A DNA stretch of 64,000 bases from Chryseobacterium oncorhynchi (GTDB lineage: Bacteria; Bacteroidota; Bacteroidia; Flavobacteriales; Weeksellaceae): NCBI RefSeq assembly GCF_002899895.1, contig NZ_PPEI02000005.1:62001-126000 (forward strand), in the 5' to 3' direction. The notes below the pieces were generated by a model. The model saw nothing but the letters and a program-made list of their open reading frames with translations, was not told the origin of the DNA and ran no database searches. Within the stretch, counting starts at the first letter, position 1. Every line of letters begins with the position of its first letter. A program made the translations under genes and the position numbers. This document shows, one piece after another, positions 16,598 through 23,746 of the stretch.

Positions 16598-17059
16598 ATG
16601 AAAAAAATTATAATCGGAATTTTATTCTTTGGAACATTAGGCCTAAAAGCACAATATGGATCATTGAACTCAATTCTAGACAGACTTGAAGCAAGAAGAG
16701 GCATCAATCAAAATCTTGAAAGTGTAAATATCGACAACAAAAAGTTTGTTTTCATTAAAGATGAGACAGACCATACAGAAAGAGATTTTATTGTTATCAA
16801 AGGAAATAATGCTACTTATGTAGAGGTTTTCGATGATAAAGCTACTGGCGAAAGCAGCTCCAATGTTTTTACCGGTGATATTGTCAGAAAAAAGAATATC
16901 GTTTCCTTAAGAGCAAATGTGCTGGAGGGTAAAAAAATCCCAATGCCTGTTACTAAAACTCTATTGCTGACAAAACAAGACAATATTCTCTACCTCATCG
17001 ATGTTAATACCCGAGACCGATGGATTGATGAAGAATCTTACTCGAAAAAGGCAAAATAA
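16598..17059 (+). CDS. hypothetical secreted protein in the tyrosine catabolic region
   Basis: A 153-residue protein with a clear signal peptide (MKKIIIGILFFGTLGLKAQ, cleavage after about residue 19). The mature part is charged and probably beta-rich, with no membrane helix and no recognisable domain. The stretch RDRWIDEESYSKKAK ends it. It sits between hppD and fahA, starting just after the hppD terminator and ending 54 bases before fahA, so it may share a transcript with fahA. I do not recognise it and assign no function. A periplasmic location is likely from the signal peptide. Confidence 0.72.
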   Translation: MKKIIIGILFFGTLGLKAQYGSLNSILDRLEARRGINQNLESVNIDNKKFVFIKDETDHTERDFIVIKGNNATYVEVFDDKATGESSSNVFTGDIVRKKNIVSLRANVLEGKKIPMPVTKTLLLTKQDNILYLIDVNTRDRWIDEESYSKKAK

Positions 17060-17113
17060 ACATCTTGGGGAAACTTCTCAGGATGATATCTAATCTAATT
17101 TAAATCTAAACTT

Positions 17114-18361
17114 ATGAAATCATTTGTAGACTATTCCTCAAATTCGGATTTTTCTATACATAATATTCCTTTCGGAGTTGCAGTTTTCAACAAAGAATAT
17201 ATCGGCTGCTGCACCAGAATCGGAGATCAGGTTATTGACCTTGCAACCCTTTATGATCTTGGTTATTTTGATGATATTGAAGGATTGGACGACAATGTTT
17301 TTGAAGCCTACACCATCAATGAATTTATTGAATTGGGTAAACCTGTTACCAATGCTGTTCGTACAAAAATCCAGACATTACTTCAGGAAGGTTCGGCATT
17401 ATCAAAAGACCAAAAAACTATTGAAGATGCATTTTATGACCTCGACAAGGTAAAAATGATGATGCCTGTTCACATCCCGAATTACACAGACTTCTATAGC
17501 AGCATTGAACACGCTACCAATGTAGGAAAAATGTTGCGTGATCCAGCTAACGCTTTATTACCTAACTGGAAGCATTTACCGGTAGGTTACCACGGAAGAG
17601 CTTCTTCTATCGTTGTTTCAGAAACGGAAATCAACCGTCCAAAAGGTCAGATGAAACCTGCTGACGCAGACAAACCTATTTTCGGGCCTTGCAAGCAATT
17701 AGATTTTGAATTGGAAATGGCTTTCATCATCAACAAAAATACGGAGATGGGAGAAAGTATTTCTACTAAAGATGCTGAAGATGCCATCTTCGGAATGGTT
17801 GTTTTCAACGACTGGTCTGCAAGAGATATTCAAGCTTGGGAATATGCTCCGCTTGGGCCTTTCCTTGCGAAAAACTTCGGTTCGTCTATTTCTCCATGGG
17901 TAGTTACTCTTGAGGCTTTAGAACCATTCAGAACTTTTTCTCCTACACAGGATCCTGAGGTTTTGGAGTATTTAAAATTTGAAGGTGACAAAAATTACGA
18001 TATCAACCTTGAAGTATATATCCAACCTGAAAACGGAGAGCAAAACCTAGTCTGTGAAAGCAACTACAAATATATGTACTGGAACATGGCACAGCAATTA
18101 GCTCATCATACCATCAACGGATGCAACATGGAAGTGGGTGATATGTATGCAAGCGGAACGATCTCAGGAAGTGATCCTAAGTCTTTCGGTTCTATGATGG
18201 AATTAACATGGAGAGGTCAAAATCCTTTATCATTAAGCAACGGTGAAGAAAGAAAATTCATTGAAGATAATGATACAGTTACCATGAAAGCTTGGGCTGA
18301 AAAAGATGGTGTAAGAGTAGGTTTCGGTGAAGTTTCTGGTAAAATTATCCCAACACTTTAG
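17114..18361 (+). CDS. fahA: fumarylacetoacetase
   Basis: A 415-residue FAH family hydrolase with both the N-terminal SH3-like part and the catalytic C-terminal part. Conserved active-site regions are visible: NYTDFYSSIEHATNVGKMLR near residue 125, FELEMAFIINKNTEMG near 197 and VVFNDWSARDIQAWEY near 232, which contain the acidic ligands for the divalent metal and the substrate-binding residues. It cleaves fumarylacetoacetate to fumarate and acetoacetate, the last step of tyrosine breakdown. The stop codon is only six bases from the left inverted repeat of the GxxExxY cassette. No terminator separates it from the genes downstream. Confidence 0.95.
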   Translation: MKSFVDYSSNSDFSIHNIPFGVAVFNKEYIGCCTRIGDQVIDLATLYDLGYFDDIEGLDDNVFEAYTINEFIELGKPVTNAVRTKIQTLLQEGSALSKDQKTIEDAFYDLDKVKMMMPVHIPNYTDFYSSIEHATNVGKMLRDPANALLPNWKHLPVGYHGRASSIVVSETEINRPKGQMKPADADKPIFGPCKQLDFELEMAFIINKNTEMGESISTKDAEDAIFGMVVFNDWSARDIQAWEYAPLGPFLAKNFGSSISPWVVTLEALEPFRTFSPTQDPEVLEYLKFEGDKNYDINLEVYIQPENGEQNLVCESNYKYMYWNMAQQLAHHTINGCNMEVGDMYASGTISGSDPKSFGSMMELTWRGQNPLSLSNGEERKFIEDNDTVTMKAWAEKDGVRVGFGEVSGKIIPTL

Positions 18362-18367
18362 TTTTTC

Positions 18368-18386
18368 ACCACAAAAGTCACAAAAG
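18368..18386 (+). repeat. left 19-bp inverted repeat of the GxxExxY cassette
   Basis: ACCACAAAAGTCACAAAAG is the exact reverse complement of 18831-18849. It lies six bases after the fahA stop and six bases before the GxxExxY start. Allowing mismatches, the arm extends outward by a few more matching T/A pairs. Confidence 0.9.
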
Positions 18387-18391
18387 AATTT

Positions 18392-18799
18392 ATGATTACG
18401 CAGTCATTTTTAACAGATTTGACCTATAAAATAAACGGAGCATGCATAGAAGTTCACAAAATTCTAGGGCCTGGTTTATTGGAAAGCGTATATCATAAAT
18501 GTCTGGAAGAAGAATTTAGATTAAGAAATATTAGTTTTAAATCTGAACTGAAAGTTCCGGTACATTATAAAGGAAAAGAAATTAACTGTGATTTCTTTTG
18601 CGACTTTTTGATTGAAGACCTAGTTGTGGTAGAATTAAAGTCAGTTGAAAAGCTTAATGATATTCATAGAGCTCAACTTCTTAACTATATTAACTTAATG
18701 AAGAAACCCAAAGGCATTTTAGTCAATTTTAATGTGAAAAATCTATATCACGAAGGACAAGAAACCTTTGTGAATAAATATTACGATATGCTTTTTTAA
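18392..18799 (+). CDS. GxxExxY protein, predicted PD-(D/E)xK nuclease-like
   Basis: A 135-residue protein with the name-giving motif at Gly28-Glu31-Tyr34 (GPGLLESVY). A PD-(D/E)xK-like core can be traced: Glu31, Asp71 in CDFFCDFLI, Glu81 and Lys83 in VVVELKS, then Gln95 and Tyr99 in AQLLNYI, which mimics the QxxxY motif of RecB/Cas4-type nucleases. I link it to the PDDEXK_3/GxxExxY family, whose role is not established as far as I know. The gene is framed by perfect 19-bp inverted repeats and splits fahA from the flavin reductase-like gene, so it looks like an inserted unit. No transposase or integrase is present. Confidence 0.85.
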   Translation: MITQSFLTDLTYKINGACIEVHKILGPGLLESVYHKCLEEEFRLRNISFKSELKVPVHYKGKEINCDFFCDFLIEDLVVVELKSVEKLNDIHRAQLLNYINLMKKPKGILVNFNVKNLYHEGQETFVNKYYDMLF

Positions 18800-18830
18800 A
18801 CTTTAAAGATTAAAGCTATTTTACTTAAAA

Positions 18831-18849
18831 CTTTTGTGACTTTTGTGGT
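18831..18849 (-). repeat. right 19-bp inverted repeat of the GxxExxY cassette
   Basis: CTTTTGTGACTTTTGTGGT is the exact reverse complement of 18368-18386. It lies 31 bases after the GxxExxY stop and 11 bases before the ATG of the next gene. The two arms could also pair in RNA as a stem enclosing the whole gene. Confidence 0.9.
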
Positions 18850-18860
18850 TAAATAAAAAT

Positions 18861-19685
18861 ATGAAAACAGTAATCCCCTCTGAAATAACCTCCGTACAGC
18901 TACAGACAATCATGCAAACAGCCGTTTCACCACGTCCTATTGCATTGGCTTCTACGGTAGATAAAGACGGTAACAATAATTTATCTCCATTCAGTTTTTT
19001 CAATATGTTCAGTACAGTTCCTCCGATCTTGATCTTTTCGCCATCAAGGAGAGTACGTGACAATACAACGAAACATACTTTAGAAAATGTTTTGGAAGTT
19101 CAGGAGGTTGTGATTGGAACAGTAAATTTTCCAATTGTACAGCAAATTTCTCTGGCATCTACAGAATATGAAACCGGAGTAAATGAGTTTATAAAATCTG
19201 GTCTCACGATGAAAGATGCAGATCTTGTGAAGCCAAAACTTATTGAAGAATGTCCTGTTAACTTTGAATGCAAGGTTTTAGAAGTAAAATCTTTGGGAGA
19301 TCAGGGTGGTGCTGGTAATCTGGTAATCTGTGAGGTTCAGAAGATTCACATCAGGGAAGAATATCTGAATGAAGCAGGAAATCTGGATCAGAAAAAACTG
19401 GATATGGTGGCCCGACTAGGTGGCAACTGGTATTCCAGAAGTAATGAAAACAGCCTTTTTGAGGTTCCAAAACCCTTGGTCACCAAAGGAATTGGGTTTG
19501 ATCTTCTTCCGGATGCTATTAAGTACAGTAAAGTATTCACAGGGAATGATCTTGGAATGCTTGCCAATACTGAGGTTTTACCTGCAGGAGATTTCCATGC
19601 TGATGAAAACATTCATACTGATGCCCAGAAATTACTTCTGGAAAGCAAAGTTGAAGAAGCATGGGTTGTACTTACCATAAAATAA
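18861..19685 (+). CDS. flavin reductase-like FMN-binding protein
   Basis: About 274 residues from the ATG at 18861; an in-frame TTG at 18843 lies inside the inverted repeat and is rejected. The DIM6/NTAB flavin-reductase fold is visible in QTAVSPRPIALASTVDKDGN, then NLSPFSFFNMFSTVPPILIF and later TEYETGVNEFIKSGL. Such proteins bind FMN and serve as flavin reductases or flavoprotein oxidoreductases. It follows fahA and the GxxExxY cassette in the same direction and ends in a terminator, so before any insertion it was probably joined to fahA. A direct step in tyrosine breakdown is not known for this family. Confidence 0.85.
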   Translation: MKTVIPSEITSVQLQTIMQTAVSPRPIALASTVDKDGNNNLSPFSFFNMFSTVPPILIFSPSRRVRDNTTKHTLENVLEVQEVVIGTVNFPIVQQISLASTEYETGVNEFIKSGLTMKDADLVKPKLIEECPVNFECKVLEVKSLGDQGGAGNLVICEVQKIHIREEYLNEAGNLDQKKLDMVARLGGNWYSRSNENSLFEVPKPLVTKGIGFDLLPDAIKYSKVFTGNDLGMLANTEVLPAGDFHADENIHTDAQKLLLESKVEEAWVVLTIK

Positions 19686-19690
19686 TATAA

Positions 19691-19720
19691 AAAGAAGCCT
19701 GACATTTCAGGCTTCTTTTT
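19691..19720 (+). terminator. terminator after the flavin reductase-like gene
   Basis: An AAAGAAGCCTGA/TCAGGCTTCTTT stem of 12 bp is followed by T residues. It is nearly symmetrical and may serve the converging gene at 19745 as well. Confidence 0.83.
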
Positions 19721-19744
19721 ACTTTCTATGCTTATTAAAAGATT

Positions 19745-20245
19745 TTATTTCTTTTCAGTACCTGGAATTTTTCCTTTTTCATTGAAATCTGAAATATTAC
19801 CGTCCTTATCAATGGAAACATTCAAATTATCATTTTTAGAATCGTAATAAATGCTTGTCGCATATCCCGGACAGTCATGCTGCTTACAACCTGTCAGCTT
19901 ATAAATTCCATTTTCTGAAGAAATAGGCCCTTCTACATTGAAATTCTTTACCATCTCATCATATTGAGTCCCGACAAGTTTTTTCAATCTTTCTGTGATG
20001 CCTTTATCTTCGAAGAACTTAATGTCATGAGGATACTTATCCACATTTTTGGTAATAATATTCATTGTTCCTGAAGCAGAAGAAGGTGTTGTTGCAACCG
20101 AATCTGTTTTGGGTGTCGTCACGGAATCCTTAGGCGTTACTGTAGCCAAAGTATCGTTGCTTACAGAAGATTCTGTTTTTGTTTCTTTTTTACATGAAAC
20201 AACACATAATGAAAGCGCAAATGCACCTGCAATAATTCTTTTCAT
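19745..20245 (-). CDS. hypothetical lipoprotein
   Basis: A 166-residue protein. The signal peptide ends in the lipobox CVVSC (Cys about residue 18) followed by KKETK, a typical Bacteroidetes lipoprotein start. A Ser/Thr/Pro-rich linker spans about residues 25-60. The folded part (about 60-166) contains a closely spaced cysteine pair (TGCKQHDCPGY) and several charged segments. I recognise no domain. It converges with the flavin reductase-like gene and shares its direction with the hydrolase gene at 20295. It should be anchored in the inner or outer membrane; function is unknown. Confidence 0.75.
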   Translation of the reverse strand: MKRIIAGAFALSLCVVSCKKETKTESSVSNDTLATVTPKDSVTTPKTDSVATTPSSASGTMNIITKNVDKYPHDIKFFEDKGITERLKKLVGTQYDEMVKNFNVEGPISSENGIYKLTGCKQHDCPGYATSIYYDSKNDNLNVSIDKDGNISDFNEKGKIPGTEKK

Positions 20246-20294
20246 AATTATACTGTTATGGTGGTTAATTTATAACAACGCAGTTTTAAACGTT

Positions 20295-21137
20295 TTATTT
20301 CAATTTTTCTTTTATAAAATCAATACATCTTTCGGTTACGCTATGTAAATCTTTTGGTAAATCAGCATTTGTCCATGGCTCTTTCGCTCCGAAAGTATGG
20401 TTAGCATTTTCAATCAGAAACAGTTCGGAATTGGGATGAAGAAGGTGAAGATGTTCTGCCTGTTTTACCTCCACTGCTTCGTCCTCTGTTCCATGAATAA
20501 TCAGCATATGAGCTTTGGCCATTTCTGTTGCTCTTTCAACATCAAAGCGATGAATATTCTGCTCATAATTTTCATAAAACTGATAGTAATGAGGCATCTC
20601 CTGCTTTGTGCGACCATTAATGGCGTAGTATACTCCATGTTTTTTCCAGTTTTCAAAAGCCTCTCCTTTAGGAAAACGGTCTAATGTATCCACACTTGCT
20701 AATGTAATCAAGCCATTGATTCTTTCATCTTCAAAAGTCTTAATGATGGAAACCCCTCCTCCTCTGCTGTGTCCTATCAAAACAATTTTTTCATCATCCA
20801 CATGAGGATCTTTAGTAAAATGATCAATAACAGCTCCAAGGTCAGAAAGCTCTTTAGAATAATTATTATTACCAAAAGCTTCAAGATCTCCAAAGTTATA
20901 GGGATCATTCATCGTTGTTCCGTTATGCGAAAAATTAAACTTCACAAAGAAAAATCCTGCTTCAGCAAACTTTTCTGCCATCAGATTCCAGGCACCCCAG
21001 TCTTTGTAGCCTTTATATCCGTGAACAAATATCACTAAGGGAAGTTTTTGTAAGGTATCTTTATAAAAAGCATCAGCAAGAAAGCTTCTTGTTTCCTTAT
21101 TTTCAATAGGTATATTCTTTTCATTAATCAAATTCAT
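20295..21137 (-). CDS. alpha/beta hydrolase
   Basis: A 280-residue cytosolic alpha/beta-hydrolase with no signal peptide. The oxyanion region is VIFVHGYKGYKDWGAWNLMA, the nucleophile elbow GHSRGG places the catalytic Ser near residue 122, the acid is probably in GTEDEAVEVKQ and the His in IENANHTFGA. The set is complete, so it should be active. The family covers esterases, acyl-peptidases and dienelactone-type hydrolases; the natural substrate cannot be told. It is followed 49 bases on by the lipoprotein gene on the same strand. Confidence 0.85.
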   Translation of the reverse strand: MNLINEKNIPIENKETRSFLADAFYKDTLQKLPLVIFVHGYKGYKDWGAWNLMAEKFAEAGFFFVKFNFSHNGTTMNDPYNFGDLEAFGNNNYSKELSDLGAVIDHFTKDPHVDDEKIVLIGHSRGGGVSIIKTFEDERINGLITLASVDTLDRFPKGEAFENWKKHGVYYAINGRTKQEMPHYYQFYENYEQNIHRFDVERATEMAKAHMLIIHGTEDEAVEVKQAEHLHLLHPNSELFLIENANHTFGAKEPWTNADLPKDLHSVTERCIDFIKEKLK

Positions 21138-21335
21138 AGGTCAATAAATATCTTTTATATTTAAGGTGTTTGATAATGGAAATTTATGAAAAAAACTCTG
21201 CTTTTCCTTAATAACTTCTTCTTTTATTTTAAATCCAATAGGATCCGAAGTGTATTTTTTGTAAGCAATTCTTATTATTTCCTGTATAAAACGTGAGAAA
21301 AGGAATTCACTAAAAAGATTATTAAAAAATAACCT

Positions 21336-21343
21336 TATTTTTG
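21336..21343 (+). promoter_or_regulatory. -7 promoter box immediately before the HipA-like gene
   Basis: TATTTTTG fits TAnnTTTG and ends only four bases before the ATG at 21348. If used, it would give a leaderless or nearly leaderless mRNA. Confidence 0.4.
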
Positions 21344-21347
21344 CTTC

Positions 21348-22121
21348 ATGCAGAATTTAAGAACAGTAACCGTAACGCGTTACATTCTGCCACTGAGGGA
21401 GGGAGGTTCACTTCCTGCTCTGGCAGAAGCTGATGATGATTTTAAATATGTCTTAAAATTCCGTGGTGCCGGCCATGGGGTAAAAATGCTTATCTCCGAA
21501 CTTTTGGGAGGAAAGATTACAGAAGCCCTTGGATTAAAGATCCCTGAACTGGTTTTTGTAAATCTGGAAGCTGATTTCGGAAGAACAGAAGCTGATGAAG
21601 AAATACAGGATCTCTTAAAATTTTCTGAGGGTCTGAACTTGGGACTGCATTATCTTTCAGGTTCTATCACCTATGACCCCAGTGTAAATGTTGATCCTCT
21701 TCTGGCATCAAAAATCGTATGGTTGGATGCATTTATTACCAATATTGATCGTACGTTTAGGAATACCAATATGCTGATGTGGCATAAGGAACTTTGGATT
21801 ATTGATAATGGAGCCTCGTTCTATTTTCACCATTCGTGGCAGAACTTTGATGCTGCAGCAAAGACTCCATTCAAATATGTGAAAGACCATGTACTTCTTC
21901 CTAAAGCTAAAATGCTGGATGAAGCGGATAAATTTGCTCATGAGGTATTGAATGATACCCTTTTCAGAGACATTGTTAATTCAATTCCTGAGGACTGGTT
22001 ACAATGGAATGACGCTGATGAGACTCCTGATGAAATTCGTGAGATTTATTTTCAGTTTCTGAAAACCCGATTAGAAAATTCTTCAATCTTTGTAAACGAA
22101 GCGAAAAATGCAAGAGGATAA
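21348..22121 (+). CDS. HipA family kinase-like protein (HipA_2 type)
   Basis: A 257-residue protein related to the kinase core of HipA but lacking the N-terminal HipA_N domain. The lysine of the N-lobe is probably in FKYVLKFRGAGHGVKML, the catalytic loop is DAFITNIDRTFRNTNML (Asp plus two Asn) and the metal-binding DFG equivalent is WIIDNGASF. This set is complete, so kinase activity is possible. The gene overlaps the DUF3037 gene by 14 bases, a pairing I know as common for this HipA_2 group. No HipB-like antitoxin is nearby, so it is not a standard hipBA module. Target and biological role are unknown. Confidence 0.83.
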   Translation: MQNLRTVTVTRYILPLREGGSLPALAEADDDFKYVLKFRGAGHGVKMLISELLGGKITEALGLKIPELVFVNLEADFGRTEADEEIQDLLKFSEGLNLGLHYLSGSITYDPSVNVDPLLASKIVWLDAFITNIDRTFRNTNMLMWHKELWIIDNGASFYFHHSWQNFDAAAKTPFKYVKDHVLLPKAKMLDEADKFAHEVLNDTLFRDIVNSIPEDWLQWNDADETPDEIREIYFQFLKTRLENSSIFVNEAKNARG

Positions 22122-22491
22122 AATATATGAATATGCGGTAATACGCCTGGTGCCTAAAGTTGAGAGAGAGGAGTTTTTCAATATAGGGCTGGTGATGTTT
22201 TCTAAAAAGGAAAAATTCATTAAGGTTGAATTTTATTTATGCCCTGATAAATTCAAGCTGATGCACAGCAAACTGGATTATGAGGATGTCATTCAAAATC
22301 TGGAAATCTTTCAGAAAATTGCTCACGGAGAGAAAGATGGCGGACCTATTGCACAGCTCGATATTCCTGAACGTTTTCGCTGGCTGACCGCTGTAAGAAG
22401 TGCTGTTGTACAAACTTCAAGACCTCATCCCGGAAAATCAAGGGATCTAAATATCACTTTTGGTAAACTTTTTGAGGAGTTAGTAAAGTAA
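22108..22491 (+). CDS. DUF3037 domain-containing protein
   Basis: A 127-residue protein that opens with YEYAVIRLVPKVEREEFFNIGLVMF, the conserved start of DUF3037, and ends with RPHPGKSRDLNITFGKLFEEL. It has no signal peptide or membrane helix. The start codon lies inside the end of the HipA_2 gene, so the pair is surely co-translated. The function of DUF3037 is not established; tight coupling to the kinase suggests it is a partner, substrate or control subunit. This is inference from gene order. Confidence 0.85.
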   Translation: MQEDKIYEYAVIRLVPKVEREEFFNIGLVMFSKKEKFIKVEFYLCPDKFKLMHSKLDYEDVIQNLEIFQKIAHGEKDGGPIAQLDIPERFRWLTAVRSAVVQTSRPHPGKSRDLNITFGKLFEELVK

Positions 22492-22515
22492 CATATTTCT
22501 TAAAAAAATTTCACT

Positions 22516-23553
22516 ATGAAATCATTTATAAACAACATATCAATCTACAGGTTTTTCACAAACCTGTTTTTTGTTTTATTCTTTAGCTCTTCTCATTTAT
22601 TTTTTTCGCAGAGCTTCTCACAAGTTCCTAACCAGGCTCCTTCTGTAAAAAGTACATTACTTCCTGAAATAGCCAATCTATCTGAAGATATTGTCTATAA
22701 AACCAACAGAAAAGGAAATGCAGTAAAACTGGACGTTTTCACCCCCAAAAATGTTACTTCAGGTCAATTGCTTCCAGTACTAATCTATGTTCATGGTGGT
22801 GGATGGATAGAAGGAGATAAAATAATCCACTCAGACAATTATGTTGAAACTACCATTGCTAAGCTGATGGCAAAGCAATATGCTGTGATCAGTATTAATT
22901 ATACTCTTCTGAATGACAGTACTCATTTTCCTTTGCCATTGGAGGATACCAAAGATGCTATAAGATGGGTAAGAAAAAATGCAGAGCAATATCATTTTGA
23001 CACAAATAATATTGGGTTATTTGGTGCCTCAGCGGGAGCTCACCTCTCTTTGCTTGCTGCTTACACTCCGGACAATACTTATTTGGGTAATCCTGAGCTT
23101 TCTTCTTATTCTGCTAAAGTAAATTATGTAATTGATCATTATGGTCCTGCAGATCTGAATAAGCTTTTCCACACAAAATTAGGAACAATACCGGTCGCTA
23201 TGATTGGATTAATGTCAAAAAAGATTGTCAGTTTACAGCAGAATCTAGTGAAAGGACTTTCAGGATATAATCTTAAAAAAAACCAGGAAAGAGCCATTAA
23301 TTATCTTGAAACCATATCTCCCGTTAATTTTGTTTCTGGAGGTGTACCTACTTTAATTGTTCAGGGAAATAATGACAAAATTGTTCCTTTAAACCAATCT
23401 AAAAAGCTTCACAGAAAATTAAACAGAGCCAAAATACAGAACTCTCTGATCATCGTAGACGGAGGTGTACATGGCTTTGGTACTACTGATAAAGCTTATC
23501 TGGATCAACTTACAGACCAGATGGTAGATTTCATTCTTTCCCAGAAAAAATAA
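22516..23553 (+). CDS. secreted alpha/beta hydrolase (carboxylesterase-like)
   Basis: A 345-residue protein with a long N-terminal hydrophobic signal (about residues 15-38). The hormone-sensitive-lipase type motif HGGGW is the oxyanion hole, the nucleophile Ser is in GASAGAH near residue 176, the acid in GNNDKIVPL and the His in VDGGVHGFGTTD. The triad is intact. Relatives act as esterases on acetylated sugars, feruloyl groups or short acyl esters outside the cytoplasm. It stands 24 bases after the DUF3037 gene but is probably a separate function. Confidence 0.83.
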   Translation: MKSFINNISIYRFFTNLFFVLFFSSSHLFFSQSFSQVPNQAPSVKSTLLPEIANLSEDIVYKTNRKGNAVKLDVFTPKNVTSGQLLPVLIYVHGGGWIEGDKIIHSDNYVETTIAKLMAKQYAVISINYTLLNDSTHFPLPLEDTKDAIRWVRKNAEQYHFDTNNIGLFGASAGAHLSLLAAYTPDNTYLGNPELSSYSAKVNYVIDHYGPADLNKLFHTKLGTIPVAMIGLMSKKIVSLQQNLVKGLSGYNLKKNQERAINYLETISPVNFVSGGVPTLIVQGNNDKIVPLNQSKKLHRKLNRAKIQNSLIIVDGGVHGFGTTDKAYLDQLTDQMVDFILSQKK

Positions 23554-23746
23554 TATACATCATATTATTTAAATAAAATATAAAATATTGAAAATCAAAT
23601 TAATAAATAAAACAATATAGAAAATTTGCTAGATTGATATACATATTGATATTTCTTAATTGAGAATTAATTACCTTGGCTATTATTTAAATTATTAATA
23701 ATAAAAAAGCCTATAATTTAATTATTTATCAATAAAAACAAGCAAT

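Noticed and set aside
18368-18849. Complete insertion sequence with transposase
   Set aside because: The enclosed protein has no DDE or HUH transposase motifs and I see no clear target site duplication, so it is not called an IS element.
18843-18860. TTG as an earlier start of the flavin reductase-like gene
   Set aside because: The codons lie in the right inverted repeat; the ATG at 18861 gives the normal family N-terminus.
21348-22491. Classical hipBA toxin-antitoxin module
   Set aside because: There is no HipB-type helix-turn-helix gene and the kinase lacks the HipA N-terminal domain.
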